Origin: Hirudinaria manillensis
Lineage: Eukaryota; Annelida; Clitellata; Hirudinida; Hirudinidae
Length of the DNA: 64,000 nucleotides
Assembly (NCBI GenBank): GCA_034509925.1
Contig: CM067534.1
Coordinates: 5,324,501 to 5,388,500 of the forward strand
Direction: 5' to 3'
Shown: positions 8,869 through 19,439 of the stretch, one piece after another
Position numbering within the stretch: position 1 is the stretch's first letter
Layout: the number at the start of each line of letters is the position of its first letter
Made by a program: the position numbers and the translations under genes
Notes under the pieces: model-generated
The model's database searches: none
Told to the model about the DNA's origin: nothing
The model's input: the letters and a program-made list of their open reading frames with translations, nothing else

Positions 8869-10176
8869 ATGTCCCATTCAATTAACGACACTTGGCAGAG
8901 ACTTGCCGAATTGGACGTGAGTCGAGAAGAGTCGAGGTATCGCTGTAAAATATTGCTGACCAGGGCGAACATCGACGACTCGCATCTGATGAAAAACTAC
9001 CAGAGGTACTCGGACGAAATGGTTTCGAGCGACGAGGAATTCTCCGTCGGGGACAAAGATAGCATGGAAGTGGTGCACGAGATGGGTTTCAAATTCGAGT
9101 CTGAAATGGACGTCGGAGAGAAGAAAATCTCTCGTGTCGGCGTAATAATCAACTCGAGGCACGGTGCTTCGCTGCGGATGCGCATCAAGCGTAAGAAGTT
9201 TGAAGAATTTTCGAGCGAGAACAAAAAATTCTGGATCAACAGGCACAGGCTCTTCTCAAAGTTTGATAGCGGAATCAAGCTCGATCAAGAGAGTTGGTTC
9301 TCTGTCACTCCCGAGCTGTTGGCAAAGCACATCGCCTCGAGATTGAAATGCCGCACGATTATCGACGCTTTTTGCGGAGCTGGCGGAAATGCCATTCAAT
9401 TCGCTATGGTCTGCGATAGAGTCATAGCAATTGACATCGACCCGAGAAAAATCAGAATGGCCAGGCACAACGCCAGGATATACGGTGTGGAGGACAAGAT
9501 TACCTTTATAAACAAAGACTTTTTCGACTTCGTCTCCGACTCGAGGTCGAGAGCGGATGTCGTTTTTCTTAGTCCCCCTTGGGGAGGTCCCTCGTACAGA
9601 AACAAGGAGACATTTAGTCTCAAGGACGTGACGCCGGACATGGATAAAATAATGGCCAAGGCGAAATCCTTATCGGACAACATTGCCGCCTTTCTTCCTC
9701 GCAATACGGCCGTCGAAGAGCTAATGAAATTTTCCGAGAGGAGGGTTTTCGAAGTAGAGCAGAATGTTATGTGCGACCGTTTGAAAACGATCACCGTTTA
9801 TTACGGAAATCTGGTCGATGCCACTTCCGATCCCATTGCCAAGAAGTTTGATTCGCCTAAACCTCCGATGCGATTCGTAGAGCCAATCGAACAATCCTGG
9901 AGGAGAGAGAGCAAAGACGAGGTGCCTCTTTGGAACGATGGGCAGAGCCTCGAAGAGAAGCTCACGTGCAAGCCTCGTGCTTACAGGAACTTTAATAGCC
10001 GAGCGACAAGATGGGAATCACCCAAAGGCAGCCTCGAAACATGGGGTTCGCCGAAAAGAAGTCAATATTTCGAAGACGCAACACTCGAAGAAAAGTTGTC
10101 CGCTCCGGCTACGCAATTCAAAAATTTTCAATCGAGCACGGCTAGGCTTTACCGGACAATGACACGACAACGTTAG
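8869..10176 (+). CDS. Tgs1: TGS1-like RNA cap methyltransferase, copy 5
   Basis: Same 435-residue protein as copy 2. The next ATG is 2105 bp away, a four-subrepeat unit. Confidence 0.94.
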   Translation: MSHSINDTWQRLAELDVSREESRYRCKILLTRANIDDSHLMKNYQRYSDEMVSSDEEFSVGDKDSMEVVHEMGFKFESEMDVGEKKISRVGVIINSRHGASLRMRIKRKKFEEFSSENKKFWINRHRLFSKFDSGIKLDQESWFSVTPELLAKHIASRLKCRTIIDAFCGAGGNAIQFAMVCDRVIAIDIDPRKIRMARHNARIYGVEDKITFINKDFFDFVSDSRSRADVVFLSPPWGGPSYRNKETFSLKDVTPDMDKIMAKAKSLSDNIAAFLPRNTAVEELMKFSERRVFEVEQNVMCDRLKTITVYYGNLVDATSDPIAKKFDSPKPPMRFVEPIEQSWRRESKDEVPLWNDGQSLEEKLTCKPRAYRNFNSRATRWESPKGSLETWGSPKRSQYFEDATLEEKLSAPATQFKNFQSSTARLYRTMTRQR

Positions 10177-10777
10177 AGCGAGATACCAGCCTTCTTCCCT
10201 TCGCCATGATTTTAGCCAGGAGAGATATTTTACGCGATGAAAATTTTTATTATTCGAGAAAGATGTTAATAAAATTTAAATATACCAAAAAAAAAAAAAA
10301 ACCTTTATTAATAACTTAATTGAGCGATAAATGGGATATTAAATTTTGTTTTAATCGAGAAACATTTTAATTTTAATCAAATTTATATATAAAAAATTAA
10401 AAAAAATAAAAACCTTTATTAATAACTTACTTGAGCGATAAATGGGATATTAAATTTTTTTAAATCGAGAAACATTTTAATTTTAATCAAATTTATATAT
10501 AAAAAATTAAAAAAAAATAAAAACCTTTATTAATAACTTACTTGAGCGATAAAAGGGATATTAAATTTTTTTAAATCGAGAAACATTTTAATTTTAATCA
10601 AATTTATATATAAAAACTTTAAAAAAAAATAAAAGCCTTAATTAGTAACTTACTTGAGCGATAAATGGGATATTAAATTTTTTTAAATCGAGAAACATTT
10701 TAATTTTAATCAAATTTATATATAAAAAATTAAAAAAAAAGCAACCCCTTATTCTTAACTTACTCGCGCGATAAATG
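10177..10777 (+). repeat. Spacer 5: 3'UTR plus 4 subrepeats
   Basis: AATAAA lies at 10268-10273. The first subrepeat is a hybrid: a class B-like left part (TTAATTGAGCGATAAATG) followed by the class A signature ATTTTGTTTTAATCG. The third core is mutated to GATAAAAGGG. Confidence 0.88.
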
Positions 10778-10889
10778 GGCGGGAAGCTAAGCCTCGGGCT
10801 AGTAGCTAGCACGCACGTGCTGCCCGCGTGCTCGTTGCTGAGGCGCCGATACCTATAAATTAAGGAGAACGGGTAGACTACGGCATTTC
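10778..10889 (+). promoter_or_regulatory. Promoter block of copy 6
   Basis: TATAAATTA lies at 10854-10862. The E-box CACGTG is at 10814-10819, as in copies 2 and 3. Confidence 0.72.
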
Positions 10890-10973
10890 TTGGCCGACGA
10901 GTCTAGCGTTCACATCTCCTCCGCGCTTGATCGAGTTTACGTTTCGCGAAAACCAATCATTTGTCACGACAAT

Positions 10974-12281
10974 ATGTCCCATTCAATTAACGACACTTGG
11001 CAGAGACTTGCCGAATTGGACGTGAGTCGAGAAGAGTCGAGGTATCGCTGTAAAATATTGCTGACCAGGGCGAACATCGACGACTCGCATCTGATGAAAA
11101 ACTACCAGAGGTACTCGGACGAAATGGTTTCGAGCGACGAGGAATTCTCCGTCGGGGACAAAGATAGCATGGAAGTGGTGCACGAGATGGGTTTCAAATT
11201 CGAGTCTGAAATGGACGTCGGAGAGAAGAAAATCTCTCGTGTCGGCGTAATAATCAACTCGAGGCACGGTGCTTCGCTGCGGATGCGCATCAAGCGTAAG
11301 AAGTTTGAAGAATTTTCGAGCGAGAACAAAAAATTCTGGATCAACAGGCACAGGCTCTTCTCAAAGTTTGATAGCGGAATCAAGCTCGATCAAGAGAGTT
11401 GGTTCTCTGTCACTCCCGAGCTGTTGGCAAAGCACATCGCCTCGAGATTGAAATGCCGCACGATTATCGACGCTTTTTGCGGAGCTGGCGGAAATGCCAT
11501 TCAATTCGCTATGGTCTGCGATAGAGTCATAGCAATTGACATCGACCCGAGAAAAATCAGAATGGCCAGGCACAACGCCAGGATATACGGTGTGGAGGAC
11601 AAGATTACCTTTATAAACAAAGACTTTTTCGACTTCGTCTCCGACTCGAGGTCGAGAGCGGATGTCGTTTTTCTTAGTCCCCCTTGGGGAGGTCCCTCGT
11701 ACAGAAACAAGGAGACATTTAGTCTCAAGGACGTGACGCCGGACATGGATAAAATAATGGCCAAGGCGAAATCCTTATCGGACAACATTGCCGCCTTTCT
11801 TCCTCGCAATACGGCCGTCGAAGAGCTAATGAAATTTTCCGAGAGGAGGGTTTTCGAAGTAGAGCAGAATGTTATGTGCGACCGTTTGAAAACGATCACC
11901 GTTTATTACGGAAATCTGGTCGATGCCACTTCCGATCCCATTGCCAAGAAGTTTGATTCGCCTAAACCTCCGATGCGATTCGTAGAGCCAATCGAACAAT
12001 CCTGGAGGAGAGAGAGCAAAGACGAGGTGCCTCTTTGGAACGATGGGCAGAGCCTCGAAGAGAAGCTCACGTGCAAGCCTCGTGCTTACAGGAACTTTAA
12101 TAGCCGAGCGACAAGATGGGAATCACCCAAAGGCAGCCTCGAAACATGGGGTTCGCCGAAAAGAAGTCAATATTTCGAAGACGCAACACTCGAAGAAAAG
12201 TTGTCCGCTCCGGCTACGCAATTCAAAAATTTTCAATCGAGCACGGCTAGGCTTTACCGGACAATGACACGACAACGTTAG
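10974..12281 (+). CDS. Tgs1: TGS1-like RNA cap methyltransferase, copy 6
   Basis: Same 435-residue protein as copy 2. The unit is 1883 bp long, the first minimal-length unit from the left. Confidence 0.94.
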   Translation: MSHSINDTWQRLAELDVSREESRYRCKILLTRANIDDSHLMKNYQRYSDEMVSSDEEFSVGDKDSMEVVHEMGFKFESEMDVGEKKISRVGVIINSRHGASLRMRIKRKKFEEFSSENKKFWINRHRLFSKFDSGIKLDQESWFSVTPELLAKHIASRLKCRTIIDAFCGAGGNAIQFAMVCDRVIAIDIDPRKIRMARHNARIYGVEDKITFINKDFFDFVSDSRSRADVVFLSPPWGGPSYRNKETFSLKDVTPDMDKIMAKAKSLSDNIAAFLPRNTAVEELMKFSERRVFEVEQNVMCDRLKTITVYYGNLVDATSDPIAKKFDSPKPPMRFVEPIEQSWRRESKDEVPLWNDGQSLEEKLTCKPRAYRNFNSRATRWESPKGSLETWGSPKRSQYFEDATLEEKLSAPATQFKNFQSSTARLYRTMTRQR

Positions 12282-12660
12282 AGCGAGATACCAGCCTTCT
12301 TCCCTTCGCCATGATTTTAGCCAGGAGAGATATTTTACGCGATGAAAATTTTTATTATTCGAGAAAGATGTTAATAAAATTTAAATATACCAAAAAAAAA
12401 CAAAAGCCTTAATTAATAACATTCTTGCGCGATAAATGGGATATTAAATTTTGTTTTAATCGAGAAACATTTTAATTTTAATCAAATTTATATATAAAAA
12501 ATTAAAAAAAAGAAAAACCTTTATTAATAACTTAATTGAGCGATAAATGGGATATTAAATTTTTTTAAATCGAGAAACATTTTAATTTTAATCAAATTTA
12601 TATATAAAAAATTAAAAAAAAAAACAAGCCCTTATTCTTAACTTACTCGCGCGATAAATG
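12282..12660 (+). repeat. Spacer 6: 3'UTR plus 2 subrepeats
   Basis: AATAAA lies at 12373-12378. One class A and one class B subrepeat, the minimal spacer form that dominates the right end of the array. Confidence 0.9.
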
Positions 12661-12772
12661 GGCGGGAAGCTAAGCCTCGGGCTAGTAGCTAGCACGCACG
12701 CGCTGCCCGCGTGCTCGTTGCTGAGGCGCCGATACCTATAAATTAAGGAGAACGGGTAGACTACGGCATTTC
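12661..12772 (+). promoter_or_regulatory. Promoter block of copy 7
   Basis: TATAAATTA lies at 12737-12745. Common CACGCG form. Confidence 0.72.
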
Positions 12773-12856
12773 TTGGCCGACGAGTCTAGCGTTCACATCT
12801 CCTCCGCGCTTGATCGAGTTTACGTTTCGCGAAAACCAATCATTTGTCACGACAAT

Positions 12857-14164
12857 ATGTCCCATTCAATTAACGACACTTGGCAGAGACTTGCCGAATT
12901 GGACGTGAGTCGAGAAGAGTCGAGGTATCGCTGTAAAATATTGCTGACCAGGGCGAACATCGACGACTCGCATCTGATGAAAAACTACCAGAGGTACTCG
13001 GACGAAATGGTTTCGAGCGACGAGGAATTCTCCGTCGGGGACAAAGATAGCATGGAAGTGGTGCACGAGATGGGTTTCAAATTCGAGTCTGAAATGGACG
13101 TCGGAGAGAAGAAAATCTCTCGTGTCGGCGTAATAATCAACTCGAGGCACGGTGCTTCGCTGCGGATGCGCATCAAGCGTAAGAAGTTTGAAGAATTTTC
13201 GAGCGAGAACAAAAAATTCTGGATCAACAGGCACAGGCTCTTCTCAAAGTTTGATAGCGGAATCAAGCTCGATCAAGAGAGTTGGTTCTCTGTCACTCCC
13301 GAGCTGTTGGCAAAGCACATCGCCTCGAGATTGAAATGCCGCACGATTATCGACGCTTTTTGCGGAGCTGGCGGAAATGCCATTCAATTCGCTATGGTCT
13401 GCGATAGAGTCATAGCAATTGACATCGACCCGAGAAAAATCAGAATGGCCAGGCACAACGCCAGGATATACGGTGTGGAGGACAAGATTACCTTTATAAA
13501 CAAAGACTTTTTCGACTTCGTCTCCGACTCGAGGTCGAGAGCGGATGTCGTTTTTCTTAGTCCCCCTTGGGGAGGTCCCTCGTACAGAAACAAGGAGACA
13601 TTTAGTCTCAAGGACGTGACGCCGGACATGGATAAAATAATGGCCAAGGCGAAATCCTTATCGGACAACATTGCCGCCTTTCTTCCTCGCAATACGGCCG
13701 TCGAAGAGCTAATGAAATTTTCCGAGAGGAGGGTTTTCGAAGTAGAGCAGAATGTTATGTGCGACCGTTTGAAAACGATCACCGTTTATTACGGAAATCT
13801 GGTCGATGCCACTTCCGATCCCATTGCCAAGAAGTTTGATTCGCCTAAACCTCCGATGCGATTCGTAGAGCCAATCGAACAATCCTGGAGGAGAGAGAGC
13901 AAAGACGAGGTGCCTCTTTGGAACGATGGGCAGAGCCTCGAAGAGAAGCTCACGTGCAAGCCTCGTGCTTACAGGAACTTTAATAGCCGAGCGACAAGAT
14001 GGGAATCACCCAAAGGCAGCCTCGAAACATGGGGTTCGCCGAAAAGAAGTCAATATTTCGAAGACGCAACACTCGAAGAAAAGTTGTCCGCTCCGGCTAC
14101 GCAATTCAAAAATTTTCAATCGAGCACGGCTAGGCTTTACCGGACAATGACACGACAACGTTAG
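12857..14164 (+). CDS. Tgs1: TGS1-like RNA cap methyltransferase, copy 7
   Basis: Same 435-residue protein as copy 2. It is followed by one of the three expanded spacers (next ATG 2375 bp away). Confidence 0.94.
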   Translation: MSHSINDTWQRLAELDVSREESRYRCKILLTRANIDDSHLMKNYQRYSDEMVSSDEEFSVGDKDSMEVVHEMGFKFESEMDVGEKKISRVGVIINSRHGASLRMRIKRKKFEEFSSENKKFWINRHRLFSKFDSGIKLDQESWFSVTPELLAKHIASRLKCRTIIDAFCGAGGNAIQFAMVCDRVIAIDIDPRKIRMARHNARIYGVEDKITFINKDFFDFVSDSRSRADVVFLSPPWGGPSYRNKETFSLKDVTPDMDKIMAKAKSLSDNIAAFLPRNTAVEELMKFSERRVFEVEQNVMCDRLKTITVYYGNLVDATSDPIAKKFDSPKPPMRFVEPIEQSWRRESKDEVPLWNDGQSLEEKLTCKPRAYRNFNSRATRWESPKGSLETWGSPKRSQYFEDATLEEKLSAPATQFKNFQSSTARLYRTMTRQR

Positions 14165-15035
14165 AGCGAGATACCAGCCTTCTTCCCTTCGCCATGATTT
14201 TAGCCAGGAGAGATATTTTACGCGATGAAAATTTTTATTATTCGAGAAAGATGTTAATAAAATTTAAATATACCAAAAAAAAACAAAAGCCTTAATTAAT
14301 AACATTCTTGCGCGATAAATGGGATATTAAATTTTGTTTTAATCGAGAAACATTTTAATTTTAATCAAATTTATATATAAAAAATTAAAAAAAATAAAAA
14401 CTTTTATTAATAACTTACTTGAGCGATAAATGGGATATTAAATTTTTTTAAATCGAGAAACATTTTAATTTTAATCAAATTTATATATAAAAAATTAAAA
14501 AAAAATAAAAACCTTTATTAATAACTTACTTGAGCGATAAATGGGATATTAAATTTTTTTAAATCGAGAAACATTTTAATTTTAATCAAATTTATATATA
14601 TAAAATTAAAAAAAATTTATTAATAACTTACTTGAGCGATAAATGGGATATTAAATTTTTTTAAAAAAAAAAAACCTTTATTAATAACTTACTTGAGCTT
14701 TTTAAATCGAGAAACATTTTAATTTTAATCAAATTTATATATAAAAAATTAAAAAAAAAAAAAAAACCTTTATTAATAAAAACCTTTATTAATAACTTAA
14801 TTGAGCGATAAATGGGATATTAAATTTTTTTAAATCGAGAAACATTTTAATTTTAATCAAATTTATATATAAAAATTTTAAAAAAATAAAAACCTTTATT
14901 AATAACTTACTTGAGCGATAAATGGGATATTAAATTTTTTTAAATAGATAAACAATTTTATTTTAATCAAATTTATATATAAAAAATTTAAAAAAAAAAC
15001 AAGCCCTTATTCTTAACTTACTCGCGCGATAAATG
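14165..15035 (+). repeat. Spacer 7: 3'UTR plus about 7 irregular subrepeats
   Basis: AATAAA lies at 14256-14261. Six subrepeats keep the GATAAATGGG core. A seventh, near 14690-14700, has lost it (ACTTGAGCTTTTTAAATCG), and another junction near 14660 fuses TTTTTTTAAA directly to an A-run. A short duplication of ACCTTTATTAATAA lies near 14766-14795. This irregularity points to repeated slippage or unequal exchange among subrepeats. Confidence 0.88.
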
Positions 15036-15147
15036 GGCGGGAAGCTAAGCCTCGGGCTAGTAGCTAGCACGCACGCGCTGCCCGCGTGCTCGTTGCTGAG
15101 GCGCCGATACCTATAAATTAAGGAGAACGGGTAGACTACGGCATTTC
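15036..15147 (+). promoter_or_regulatory. Promoter block of copy 8
   Basis: TATAAATTA lies at 15112-15120. Common CACGCG form. Confidence 0.72.
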
Positions 15148-15231
15148 TTGGCCGACGAGTCTAGCGTTCACATCTCCTCCGCGCTTGATCGAGTTTACGT
15201 TTCGCGAAAACCAATCATTTGTCACGACAAT

Positions 15232-16539
15232 ATGTCCCATTCAATTAACGACACTTGGCAGAGACTTGCCGAATTGGACGTGAGTCGAGAAGAGTCGAGG
15301 TATCGCTGTAAAATATTGCTGACCAGGGCGAACATCGACGACTCGCATCTGATGAAAAACTACCAGAGGTACTCGGACGAAATGGTTTCGAGCGACGAGG
15401 AATTCTCCGTCGGGGACAAAGATAGCATAGAAGTGGTGCACGAGATGGGTTTCAAATTCGAGTCTGAAATGGACGTCGGAGAGAAGAAAATCTCTCGTGT
15501 CGGCGTAATAATCAACTCGAGGCACGGTGCTTCGCTGCGGATGCGCATCAAGCGTAAGAAGTTTGAAGAATTTTCGAGCGAGAACAAAAAATTCTGGATC
15601 AACAGGCACAGGCTCTTCTCAAAGTTTGATAGCGGAATCAAGCTCGATCAAGAGAGTTGGTTCTCTGTCACTCCCGAGCTGTTGGCAAAGCACATCGCCT
15701 CGAGATTGAAATGCCGCACGATTATCGACGCTTTTTGCGGAGCTGGCGGAAATGCCATTCAATTCGCTATGGTCTGCGATAGAGTCATAGCAATTGACAT
15801 CGACCCGAGAAAAATCAGAATGGCCAGGCACAACGCCAGGATATACGGTGTGGAGGACAAGATTACCTTTATAAACAAAGACTTTTTCGACTTCGTCTCC
15901 GACTCGAGGTCGAGAGCGGATGTCGTTTTTCTTAGTCCCCCTTGGGGAGGTCCCTCGTACAGAAACAAGGAGACATTTAGTCTCAAGGACGTGACGCCGG
16001 ACATGGATAAAATAATGGCCAAGGCGAAATCCTTATCGGACAACATTGCCGCCTTTCTTCCTCGCAATACGGCCGTCGAAGAGCTAATGAAATTTTCCGA
16101 GAGGAGGGTTTTCGAAGTAGAGCAGAATGTTATGTGCGACCGTTTGAAAACGATCACCGTTTATTACGGAAATCTGGTCGATGCCACTTCCGATCCCATT
16201 GCCAAGAAGTTTGATTCGCCTAAACCTCCGATGCGATTCGTAGAGCCAATCGAACAATCCTGGAGGAGAGAGAGCAAAGACGAGGTGCCTCTTTGGAACG
16301 ATGGGCAGAGCCTCGAAGAGAAGCTCACGTGCAAGCCTCGTGCTTACAGGAACTTTAATAGCCGAGCGACAAGATGGGAATCACCCAAAGGCAGCCTCGA
16401 AACATGGGGTTCGCCGAAAAGAAGTCAATATTTCGAAGACGCAACACTCGAAGAAAAGTTGTCCGCTCCGGCTACGCAATTCAAAAATTTTCAATCGAGC
16501 ACGGCTAGGCTTTACCGGACAATGACACGACAACGTTAG
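15232..16539 (+). CDS. Tgs1: TGS1-like RNA cap methyltransferase, copy 8 (M66I)
   Basis: 435 residues, as copy 2 except M66I (ATA at 15427-15429), in the acidic N-terminal region before the catalytic domain. Copy 14 carries the same change, and both copies sit directly after an expanded spacer. The two units are therefore probably related by a segmental duplication. Confidence 0.94.
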   Translation: MSHSINDTWQRLAELDVSREESRYRCKILLTRANIDDSHLMKNYQRYSDEMVSSDEEFSVGDKDSIEVVHEMGFKFESEMDVGEKKISRVGVIINSRHGASLRMRIKRKKFEEFSSENKKFWINRHRLFSKFDSGIKLDQESWFSVTPELLAKHIASRLKCRTIIDAFCGAGGNAIQFAMVCDRVIAIDIDPRKIRMARHNARIYGVEDKITFINKDFFDFVSDSRSRADVVFLSPPWGGPSYRNKETFSLKDVTPDMDKIMAKAKSLSDNIAAFLPRNTAVEELMKFSERRVFEVEQNVMCDRLKTITVYYGNLVDATSDPIAKKFDSPKPPMRFVEPIEQSWRRESKDEVPLWNDGQSLEEKLTCKPRAYRNFNSRATRWESPKGSLETWGSPKRSQYFEDATLEEKLSAPATQFKNFQSSTARLYRTMTRQR

Positions 16540-17137
16540 AGCGAGATACCAGCCTTCTTCCCTTCGCCATGATTTTAGCCAGGAGAGATATTTTACGCGA
16601 TGAAAATTTTTATTATTCGAGAAAGATGTTAATAAAATTTAAATATACCAAAAAAAAACAAAAGCCTTAATTAATAACATTCTTGCGCGATAAATGGGAT
16701 ATTAAATTTTGTTTTAATCGAGAAACATTTTAATTTTAATCAAATTTATATATAAAAAATTAAAAAAAAGAAAAACCTTTATTAATAACTTACTTGAGCG
16801 ATAAATGGGATATTAAATTTTTTTAAATCGAGAAACATTTTAATTTTAATCAAATTTATATATAAAAAATTTAAAAAAAATAAAAACCTTTATTAATAAC
16901 TTACTTGAGCGATAAATGGGATATTAAATTTTTTAAATCGAGAAACATTTTAATTTTAATCAAATTTATATATAAAAAATTTAAAAAAATAAAAACCTTT
17001 ATTAATAACTTACTTGAGCGATAAATGGGATATTAAATTTTTTTAAATCGAGAAACATTTTAATTTTAATCAAATTTATATATAAAAAATTAAAAAAAAA
17101 ACAAGCCCTTATTCTTAACTTACTCGCGCGATAAATG
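16540..17137 (+). repeat. Spacer 8: 3'UTR plus 4 subrepeats
   Basis: AATAAA lies at 16631-16636. One class A subrepeat then three class B. Confidence 0.9.
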
Positions 17138-17249
17138 GGCGGGAAGCTAAGCCTCGGGCTAGTAGCTAGCACGCACGCGCTGCCCGCGTGCTCGTTGCTG
17201 AGGCGCCGATACCTATAAATTAAGGAGAACGGGTAGACTACGGCATTTC
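17138..17249 (+). promoter_or_regulatory. Promoter block of copy 9
   Basis: TATAAATTA lies at 17214-17222. Common CACGCG form. Confidence 0.72.
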
Positions 17250-17333
17250 TTGGCCGACGAGTCTAGCGTTCACATCTCCTCCGCGCTTGATCGAGTTTAC
17301 GTTTCGCGAAAACCAATCATTTGTCACGACAAT

Positions 17334-18641
17334 ATGTCCCATTCAATTAACGACACTTGGCAGAGACTTGCCGAATTGGACGTGAGTCGAGAAGAGTCGA
17401 GGTATCGCTGTAAAATATTGCTGACCAGGGCGAACATCGACGACTCGCATCTGATGAAAAACTACCAGAGGTACTCGGACGAAATGGTTTCGAGCGACGA
17501 GGAATTCTCCGTCGGGGACAAAGATAGCATGGAAGTGGTGCACGAGATGGGTTTCAAATTCGAGTCTGAAATGGACGTCGGAGAGAAGAAAATCTCTCGT
17601 GTCGGCGTAATAATCAACTCGAGGCACGGTGCTTCGCTGCGGATGCGCATCAAGCGTAAGAAGTTTGAAGAATTTTCGAGCGAGAACAAAAAATTCTGGA
17701 TCAACAGGCACAGGCTCTTCTCAAAGTTTGATAGCGGAATCAAGCTCGATCAAGAGAGTTGGTTCTCTGTCACTCCCGAGCTGTTGGCAAAGCACATCGC
17801 CTCGAGATTGAAATGCCGCACGATTATCGACGCTTTTTGCGGAGCTGGCGGAAATGCCATTCAATTCGCTATGGTCTGCGATAGAGTCATAGCAATTGAC
17901 ATCGACCCGAGAAAAATCAGAATGGCCAGGCACAACGCCAGGATATACGGTGTGGAGGACAAGATTACCTTTATAAACAAAGACTTTTTCGACTTCGTCT
18001 CCGACTCGAGGTCGAGAGCGGATGTCGTTTTTCTTAGTCCCCCTTGGGGAGGTCCCTCGTACAGAAACAAGGAGACATTTAGTCTCAAGGACGTGACGCC
18101 GGACATGGATAAAATAATGGCCAAGGCGAAATCCTTATCGGACAACATTGCCGCCTTTCTTCCTCGCAATACGGCCGTCGAAGAGCTAATGAAATTTTCC
18201 GAGAGGAGGGTTTTCGAAGTAGAGCAGAATGTTATGTGCGACCGTTTGAAAACGATCACCGTTTATTACGGAAATCTGGTCGATGCCACTTCCGATCCCA
18301 TTGCCAAGAAGTTTGATTCGCCTAAACCTCCGATGCGATTCGTAGAGCCAATCGAACAATCCTGGAGGAGAGAGAGCAAAGACGAGGTGCCTCTTTGGAA
18401 CGATGGGCAGAGCCTCGAAGAGAAGCTCACGTGCAAGCCTCGTGCTTACAGGAACTTTAATAGCCGAGCGACAAGATGGGAATCACCCAAAGGCAGCCTC
18501 GAAACATGGGGTTCGCCGAAAAGAAGTCAATATTTCGAAGACGCAACACTCGAAGAAAAGTTGTCCGCTCCGGCTACGCAATTCAAAAATTTTCAATCGA
18601 GCACGGCTAGGCTTTACCGGACAATGACACGACAACGTTAG
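17334..18641 (+). CDS. Tgs1: TGS1-like RNA cap methyltransferase, copy 9
   Basis: Same 435-residue protein as copy 2. Copies 8 to 11 form a run of four-subrepeat units of 2102-2106 bp. Confidence 0.94.
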   Translation: MSHSINDTWQRLAELDVSREESRYRCKILLTRANIDDSHLMKNYQRYSDEMVSSDEEFSVGDKDSMEVVHEMGFKFESEMDVGEKKISRVGVIINSRHGASLRMRIKRKKFEEFSSENKKFWINRHRLFSKFDSGIKLDQESWFSVTPELLAKHIASRLKCRTIIDAFCGAGGNAIQFAMVCDRVIAIDIDPRKIRMARHNARIYGVEDKITFINKDFFDFVSDSRSRADVVFLSPPWGGPSYRNKETFSLKDVTPDMDKIMAKAKSLSDNIAAFLPRNTAVEELMKFSERRVFEVEQNVMCDRLKTITVYYGNLVDATSDPIAKKFDSPKPPMRFVEPIEQSWRRESKDEVPLWNDGQSLEEKLTCKPRAYRNFNSRATRWESPKGSLETWGSPKRSQYFEDATLEEKLSAPATQFKNFQSSTARLYRTMTRQR

Positions 18642-19243
18642 AGCGAGATACCAGCCTTCTTCCCTTCGCCATGATTTTAGCCAGGAGAGATATTTTACGC
18701 GATGAAAATTTTTATTATTCGAGAAAGATGTTAATAAAATTTAAATATACCAAAAAAAAAACAAAAGCCTTAATTAATAACATTCTTGCGCGATAAATGG
18801 GATATTAAATTTTGTTTTAATCGAGAAACATTTTAATTTTAATCAAATTTATATATAAAAAATTTTAAAAAAATAAAAACCTTTATTAATAACTTACTTG
18901 AGCGATAAATGGGATATTAAATTTTTTTAAATCGAGAAACATTTTAATTTTAATCAAATTTATATATAAAAAATTAAAAAAAAATAAAAACCTTTATTAA
19001 TAACTTACTTGAGCGATAAATGGGATATTAAATTTTTTTAAATCGAGAAACATTTTAATTTTAATCAAATTTATATATAAAAAATTAAAAAAAAATAAAA
19101 ACCTTTATTAATAACTTACTTGAGCGATAAATGGGATATTAAATTTTTTTAAATCGAGAAACATTTTAATTTTAATCAAATTTATATATAAAAAATTTAA
19201 AAAAAAACAAGCCCTTATTCTTAACTTACTCGCGCGATAAATG
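18642..19243 (+). repeat. Spacer 9: 3'UTR plus 4 subrepeats
   Basis: AATAAA lies at 18733-18738. One class A subrepeat then three class B. Confidence 0.9.
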
Positions 19244-19355
19244 GGCGGGAAGCTAAGCCTCGGGCTAGTAGCTAGCACGCACGCGCTGCCCGCGTGCTCG
19301 TTGCTGAGGCGCCGATACCTATAAATTAAGGAGAACGGGTAGACTACGGCATTTC
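19244..19355 (+). promoter_or_regulatory. Promoter block of copy 10
   Basis: TATAAATTA lies at 19320-19328. Common CACGCG form. Confidence 0.72.
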
Positions 19356-19439
19356 TTGGCCGACGAGTCTAGCGTTCACATCTCCTCCGCGCTTGATCGA
19401 GTTTACGTTTCGCGAAAACCAATCATTTGTCACGACAAT

